The position numbers and the translations under genes were made by a program. The notes under the pieces are model-generated. The model was not told the origin of the DNA. It saw only the letters and a program-made list of their open reading frames with translations, and made no database searches. 64,000 nt of DNA from Pelagophyceae sp. CCMP2097 (taxonomy: Eukaryota > Sar > Pelagophyceae), in contig MU657269.1 of NCBI GenBank assembly GCA_026770575.1, positions 104,354 through 168,353 of the forward strand. The letters are read 5' to 3'. Positions 59,256 through 64,000 of the stretch are shown in pieces (within the stretch, counting starts at the first letter, position 1; the number at the start of each line of letters is the position of its first letter).

Positions 59256-62200
59256 CTACTGCGCGCGCTGGTCCGCGGAGTCTTCCGTCGGGGGAAAGTA
59301 CGTCGGCGGGCGGCCCGGCGGCGGCGGCGGCCGCTGCGTCGACGGCGGCTTGGAAAGCGAATGCGGCTTCGAGGGTGGCGAGGGCGGCGGCAGGGTCCAC
59401 GCCGGCGGCGGGTCGTGTTTCGTGGCCGAGTGGGCACTCGGCGCCGAATCGTATTCAATTTCTTGGACAGACGCGTCTTTGTTGGACTCGATCTTCGCCC
59501 CAGTTCCTGCCGCCTTCTGCTGAAATAGCCACCGCCGGCCGCTCTGCGTGCGGGTGATGGGCGACACGGGCGGCGAAGAGGCTAAACTGCTTAAACTACC
59601 CGACGAAGCCGGCCCTGCGGCGCAGCCGGCCCTGCGGCGGATCAACCAGAGCGCGTCTAAGGCGTTGCCTTCCAGCGCCGACCACGGCACTTCAACGAAG
59701 TCGTGGCCGTCGCCCTCCGCGGCTACAAAGCCGGGTAAGAGGACGGCCTGTGACACCGGCGTCCCCGCCTGAAACACGGGCTTGGGCAGTCGCTCGACGC
59801 ACGCTGTCGCGGGCGCCGCCGCGCCGAGGGCGGCGAGGTTGATGCGGGCGCGCAGCTTGAACGTGCCGAAGAAGCGGAGGAAAATGGTGACGATGAGATC
59901 CGCGACCGACGCGAAAAGCGTGACGAACAAAATGAATCCGGGTGTCGGCCACGTGTGATAGACTGCAATGGCCGATAAGGTCATCTCCACCGCGTCTGTG
60001 AATACGGACACGACGATTGATATTCTCGCAGAGGTCTTTGTCGGGAACGAGTCCGAGAGCCTGTAAAGGTCGAGCGACTTGATCTTCCAGGGCAGCAGCG
60101 GGACGAGCTCCAGGTCAAAGGGCATCAAGCACTGCGCGAAGCGTAAGAGCCACCTCGACCTCTGGAGCTGGACCGAGTGCACGGCGCACCTTTTCGAAAG
60201 GCGCGAGAGCGTCGTCGCGCCTATCAGGACTGCAAAGGCTTGCGCGACGACTTGCGCGTAGAACAACGCTAAAGACGTGGCGTGGAGCTCCCAGAGGAAG
60301 CAGCATTTGCAGCCGAGTCTCAAGACTGCGAAGAAGACGTGCAGACGCTTGCGATGGTGGGAGATCAGAGGGCCGGTGACCGCCAGCGCCGCGTCGACGA
60401 GGGCCACCATGAGCAATGCAAAGACCGCTAAGGCGCGCAGAATGGTGTTGTACGCTCGGGACCGCCGCCGGTTCGAAGACAGCGTGACGCCGCCCTCGGG
60501 CCCGAGCAAGCTCGACGGCGCTCCCAAGAATGAAACTGAAGAAGATTCAGCCGGCTCCTCCTGGGACGAAGGCACACCCAAAAGCGGCGACACGAACGTG
60601 GGGGCGGCCGTCGCCGTGGGGGCGGCCGTCGAAGGCACCGTCGGCGTCGGCGTCGGCTGCGACGTCGGCTTGGGCGTCGGCGCGAGCGTCGGCTGCGGCG
60701 TCGGCTGCGGCGCCGGCTGTGAAGTCGGCTGCGGCGCCGGCTGCTGCGTTGGCGCGGTCGAAGACGCGTCGGCGACCGTCGGCGCGGCCGTCGGCTTGGG
60801 CGTCGGCTTGGGCGTCGGCGGCATCGTCGTCGGCCTGGGGGTCGGCCGCAGCGTCGTCGGCTTGGGCGTCGGCTTGGGCGTCGGCGGCATCGTCGTCGGC
60901 CTGGGGGTCGGCTGTCGCGTCGTCGGCCTAGGCGTCGGCGGTGGCGTCGTCGGCCTGGGTGTCGCGACCACGGATGCGGCCGTCGGCGCGGGCGTCGGCG
61001 CAGGCGTCGGCTTGGGAGTCGGCCGCAGCGTCGTCGGCTTTGGTGTTGGCGGTGGCGTCGTCGGTCTGGGCGTCGGCGCGGGCGTCGGCTTTGGCGTCGG
61101 CGGCAGAGTTGTCGGCTTGGGCGTAGGCGGTGGCGTCGTCGGCTTGGGCGTCGGCTTGGGCGTCGGCTTGGGCGTCGGCCCGGCCGTGGGCGCGGCCGTG
61201 GGCGCGGCCATCGGCGGGACCGTCGGCGCGGCCGTCGGCTTTCGCGTCGGTTTGCTCGCCGGCGTACAGCCGTTTAAGAGGGCGCCGCAGCTGTTCCTCT
61301 CGCAGAGTGTGCCGTCGAAGGCTCGGTTCGTGTTCACGCTCGCGGGCGGCAGACACCAGCCCAACTGTTGGTTAAAGGCCCGACTCGCAAAGAACATGAT
61401 CTCCATGCTAGTCACGGCAGATATTTCCCAGGCCGAGATCGCACCATTGAACTGATCCGCGCCAGCGAACATGGCGTACATCGAATTGACCTTGGCCACG
61501 TCCCAGGCCGAAAGGTCGCCGTTGAAATTTGAAGCGCCATTAAACATGGAGCCCATCGACGTGACGGCCGCTGTATCCCAGGCCGATACCACGCCGTTGA
61601 ACTGCTCCGCTGGACTGAACATTTGCAGCATGGTGGTCACGGACGAAGTGTCCCATTTCGACAAGTCTCCGTTGAACTGCGCCGCGTTCAAGAACGTGCT
61701 CTGCATGTCCGTCACCTTTGCCGTGTCCCACTTTGAGACGTCGCTGTTGAACTGCTTTGCATGGTAGAACATCTGCAACAACGACGTCACGGACGAGACG
61801 TCCCACCGCGACAAATCGGCGTTGAACTCGTCCGCGCCGTTGAACATACCCATCATGTCCGTCACGGCCGACGTATCCCACTTCGAGAGATCGGCGTTGA
61901 AGCCTTGGTGACCTGAGGTGTATTTGTTGACGAAGAGCCAACGAGCGTCGGTGACGCGCGAGACGTCCCATTCCGCAATCTCGCCGTACTTCGCCGCCGC
62001 TGCCGCCGGGTCCGAGAACCACTGCGCCACCGCAGTCTTGATGTTCCCTAAGCAGTCTTCTTATCTTTTCGAGAAAGGCGAAAGGCGCGGAAGGAGGCGC
62101 GGAAGGAGGCGCCGCGGGACAGGCACTCCCGCACCGTCGAAGAGGGCGATTGTATAGCACCAAAAGTGGCTGTCGTCCGCGAGAATCGACCCCGCCGGGC

Positions 62201-62651
62201 CCTGTGGCGCGGCGTAGAGCTGGCAGAGGTGCGCCCCGTCGTCGCGGTAGTCGAACGCGGAAAAGCTGGACTGGGAGTTGCCATGGGCCAGGCGAAGACA
62301 GGAGTTGAAATCGCCGTCGTAGGTGCCATCGCTGCTTTTGTCGCCGACCTCGAGCGCTAGCGCCGCGTCGGCGTGGCCGCCGCACCTAGAATTCATAGCA
62401 GTCCTTTTACGATGAATTGCAATATTCTTCCCGCCGCACCGGCCCGCGGCGAGGCTGACGAGCGTCCAGAGGGAGTAGAAGTATTGCACGGGGCTGCAGC
62501 CCTGGGGGTCGGTGCCTTGAGTTGCCCCTGCGTTGCCGTAAAAAGCGTCGCAGCCGATTGCGACTGGCCCACCGTCGTGCGACGCGCAGGCGCGCGCGGC
62601 CAAAGCCGCAAACGCGGCGAAAGCGCGCCTATCGGGGCCCATCATTCGCAT
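59256..62651 (-). CDS. BspA-type (DUF285) repeat surface protein with Thr/Pro stalk and membrane domain
   Basis: Exons 62651-62440, 62385-62135 and 62047-59256 give 1084 residues. The N-terminus ([20 protein letters not shown]) is a signal peptide; a cysteine-containing lumenal domain follows ([36 protein letters not shown]). Six to seven DUF285 units come next, pattern [20 protein letters not shown]. Then about 230 residues of Thr/Pro/Lys repeats ([22 protein letters not shown]), a mucin-like stalk. The C-terminal third has several hydrophobic segments ([60 protein letters not shown]) and a cytoplasmic tail with YFPP near the end. It is probably a plasma-membrane protein exposing the repeats; in other organisms such repeats mediate adhesion. 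The first intron is in frame and could be retained. Confidence 0.8.
60600..61260 (-). repeat. Coding Thr/Pro/Lys repeat region
   Basis: GTCGGCTTGGGC-type hexamer and nonamer repeats on the plus strand encode the stalk of the surface protein on the minus strand. The plus strand reads as a Gly/Val-rich open frame that is an artefact. Confidence 0.8.
62386..62439 (-). other. 54-nt intron flanked by a 10-bp direct repeat
   Basis: GGTGCGGCGG occurs at both ends: GCCG|GTGCGGCGGG at the donor and TCTAG|GTGCGGCGGCC at the acceptor. The element is a multiple of three and open, so it could be spliced out or translated as 18 extra residues. The arrangement matches a target-site duplication around an inserted intron. 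Confidence 0.6.
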
Positions 62652-62888
62652 CGGCGTCGTCGGCGCTCCGCCGGAACGGAGGGTAAAACCCTTTTTACGA
62701 GCCTAAAAAAAGAGACCTTTTTTCTCGTTAAATTTTTGCTTCGTTTTCAAAGAAAGGCCTTTTTTGTTCGGATGCGATGAGGGTTGAGGTTCGGTTGAGG
62801 TTCGGATGCGATAATATGAGACTTTTCGGGATTTTCGTAGTGGAAGAAGGAGTTTTCGTGACGAAAGTAACGAAAACACATTTATAAT

Positions 62889-63022
62889 TACAAGAGCGCG
62901 CCGGAGGCACACGGAGGACCCGTCTTCGAGCGCAGGATACAGACAAATCCCTTTGCAATGCCCACGTAAATAATTAAAATTATTTAAACTAATCGCTGAA
63001 CCTTCAAATCCTCCTTATCTTT
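62889..63022. repeat. Dispersed repeat, second copy
   Basis: Partner of 44340-44458, with a 12-base insertion (TCTTCGAGCGCA). It is followed by an AT-rich TTATTTATATTTATTT stretch. Confidence 0.7.
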
Positions 63023-63069
63023 ATTTATATTTATTTATTTCTTATTGAGCTATTTCTTTTTTTCTTTTT

Positions 63070-63110
63070 TTGCGGCCGACCAGATTCGAACCTGTGACCA
63101 AAAACTTCTT
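63070..63110 (-). other. tRNA-like T-arm / B-box segment followed by A-rich tail
   Basis: On the minus strand CACAGGTTCGAATCTGG resembles the B box and T-loop of a tRNA-type pol III promoter, and is followed by GGCCGC and an A-rich stretch. No complete cloverleaf can be drawn. It may be the end of a tRNA-derived SINE. Confidence 0.3.
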
Positions 63111-63361
63111 CTATGATGATTCCAATGAGGCTCCTGCTCGACCTCCACTCCCAATTTTAGCAATCGCATCAACCACCAATCGCTGAATCGGCCGAGTTGC
63201 TGCCCCACGGCCGTTTCGAGACCGGATTTCGTTTTTGGCGATTCCTCGAAAAACGGCCGAAAAGACCTTAACTTCCAGCCTGCTGCACGCGCCCCACCCA
63301 TGGCACAGTGGCGGTGGTTCGGGCGTTCGATCGGGTCCACTGGCATCGCGTTGCGGTGGTA

Positions 63362-63550
63362 GGAAGTCCTTTCCCCTATTGGATTCAGGATCCCCTATTG
63401 GATTCCAACCTTCTTCTGAACTTTTTCACACTTTTTAAGCTCTTGGATTGGTGCAAAAATGCTTTTTCTGAACAAATTGCATTTTCAAGCCCTCTCATTG
63501 GCCATTCCGAATCCAATAGGGAGCAGAATCCAATGGGGGACGGAACTTCC
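63362..63550. mobile_element. MITE-like element with about 43-bp terminal inverted repeats
   Basis: The left end GGAAGTCCTTTCCCCTATTG continues as GATTCAGGATCCCCTATTGG; the right end reads as its imperfect reverse complement (63508-63550, ending GGACGGAACTTCC). Both ends are flanked by TA. Total length is 189 bp with no coding capacity. This fits a small non-autonomous DNA transposon with a TA target duplication. Confidence 0.65.
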
Positions 63551-63610
63551 TAGTAAAGATTTTCAAGGGGCGCGTCTCCTTGGTGAGATACGCCTCAAAA
63601 TGTGACCCTC

Positions 63611-63745
63611 AAGCACCGTAACTCATCAGGACATGCCGAAAAAGGTGTGCGCGTCTAGGCCAGGATTGTAGCCCTGGCCGAGACGAGCATATCTGCCTAT
63701 AACGCGTACACCTTTTTCGGCATGCCCCGACGAGCTAGCGTGCTC
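63611..63745. mobile_element. Inverted-repeat hairpin element
   Basis: CATGCCGAAAAAGGTGTGCG at 63632 is mirrored at 63703-63724 with one mismatch, and weaker complementarity extends outward to about 63611 and 63745. The roughly 50-nt centre contains a second small palindrome (GCCAGG ... CCTGGC). It is non-coding, probably a MITE or a strong hairpin. Confidence 0.6.
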
Positions 63746-63849
63746 TTTAGGTTCTATAGGAAGCATCCTACTTTTGAAAAAAAGATAGGAATTTTTATCC
63801 AAATTCAAGTTCCTAGGAGGAAATGCAACTTCTCCGAACAAATCGAGAC

Positions 63850-64000
63850 GGGGCTGCGCCGCTGGGCGACTATACGTCGATGTCCGCAGGGTCCGGCGAG
63901 CGCACGTCCGGCGGCGTCGCTGTGCGGTGGCTGGCGCCGGCCCTGCGAACCACCGTCGGGGACGACGTGGCCGGTGCAGGAGAAGCGCTGCCGCACGCCG
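63850..64000 (+). CDS. Possible partial exon running off the window
   Basis: One plus frame reads APLGDYTSMSAGSGERTSGG, then VAVRWLAPALRTTVGDDV, and remains open to the window end. Composition is protein-like, but no family is recognised. Confidence 0.25.

Noticed and set aside
60277..61455. 392-codon Gly/Val-rich plus-strand frame
   Set aside because: It is the antisense of the Thr/Pro stalk of the BspA-type gene.
63070..63110. tRNA gene on the minus strand
   Set aside because: Only a T-arm-like segment is present; the acceptor, D and anticodon arms cannot be paired.

Overview
The window is nuclear DNA of a GC-rich, intron-rich unicellular eukaryote. It holds a divergent histone H4/H3 pair, spliceable introns of about 50-240 nt, an exostosin-type GT64 enzyme, a Pat1 homologue, TRM11, a plant-like HAD protein with a plastid-type presequence (ASALAP), a hybrid histidine kinase, and MYND/RING/Sel1 and BspA (DUF285) families. 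This mix best fits a stramenopile alga, most likely a pelagophyte such as Aureococcus; that assignment is inference. Most genes are split, so single open frames mislead. Gene models were rebuilt by joining exons whose splice phases agree, and the 5' splice site GTGCGT recurs.

Layout. 0-5 kb: 3' part of a GT31 galactosyltransferase (+), a DUF3445 haem-dependent demethylase-like gene (-), and a WD40 fragment between direct repeats. 5-9 kb: minisatellite, BTB-kelch gene (+), RING-Sel1 pseudogene (-). 9-13 kb: isopenicillin-N-synthase-like dioxygenase (-) with a 1.4-kb repeat-filled intron. 13-16 kb: intact RING-Sel1 gene and an EFCAB10-like gene (+). 16-21 kb: TPR gene (+) between two decayed copies of a RING/Sel1-like gene. 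21-23.5 kb: tandem-repeat protein with an assembly gap. 24-27 kb: ZC3H15/Tma46-like gene (+).

27-35.5 kb: a GT8 (glycogenin-like) gene followed within about 80 nt by GT64 exons in matching phase, probably one bifunctional glycosyltransferase, then further unassigned exons. 35.6-36.9 kb: H4 (-) and H3 (+) with histone-type 3' stem-loops. 37-41.6 kb: pseudogene receiver fragment and an intact PAS-kinase-receiver gene (-). 42-45 kb: AT-rich stretch, BTB-kelch pseudogene, gap. 45-48 kb: HAD gene and a 2OG-Fe(II) oxygenase-like gene (+). 48.7-53.6 kb: TRM11 (-) and MMADHC-like (+). 54-58.8 kb: Pat1-like gene (-). 59-62.7 kb: BspA-repeat membrane protein (-). 63-64 kb: inverted-repeat elements.

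Functions are mostly housekeeping (RNA decay, tRNA modification, histones, B12 trafficking, glycosylation), with no operon-like logic. The most unusual feature is the intron landscape: several unrelated genes carry one greatly enlarged intron filled with degenerate short repeats built around a GACCGTC-like core. Some of these tracts share edge motifs, and three introns share a CTATAG-rich tandem motif just before the 3' splice site.
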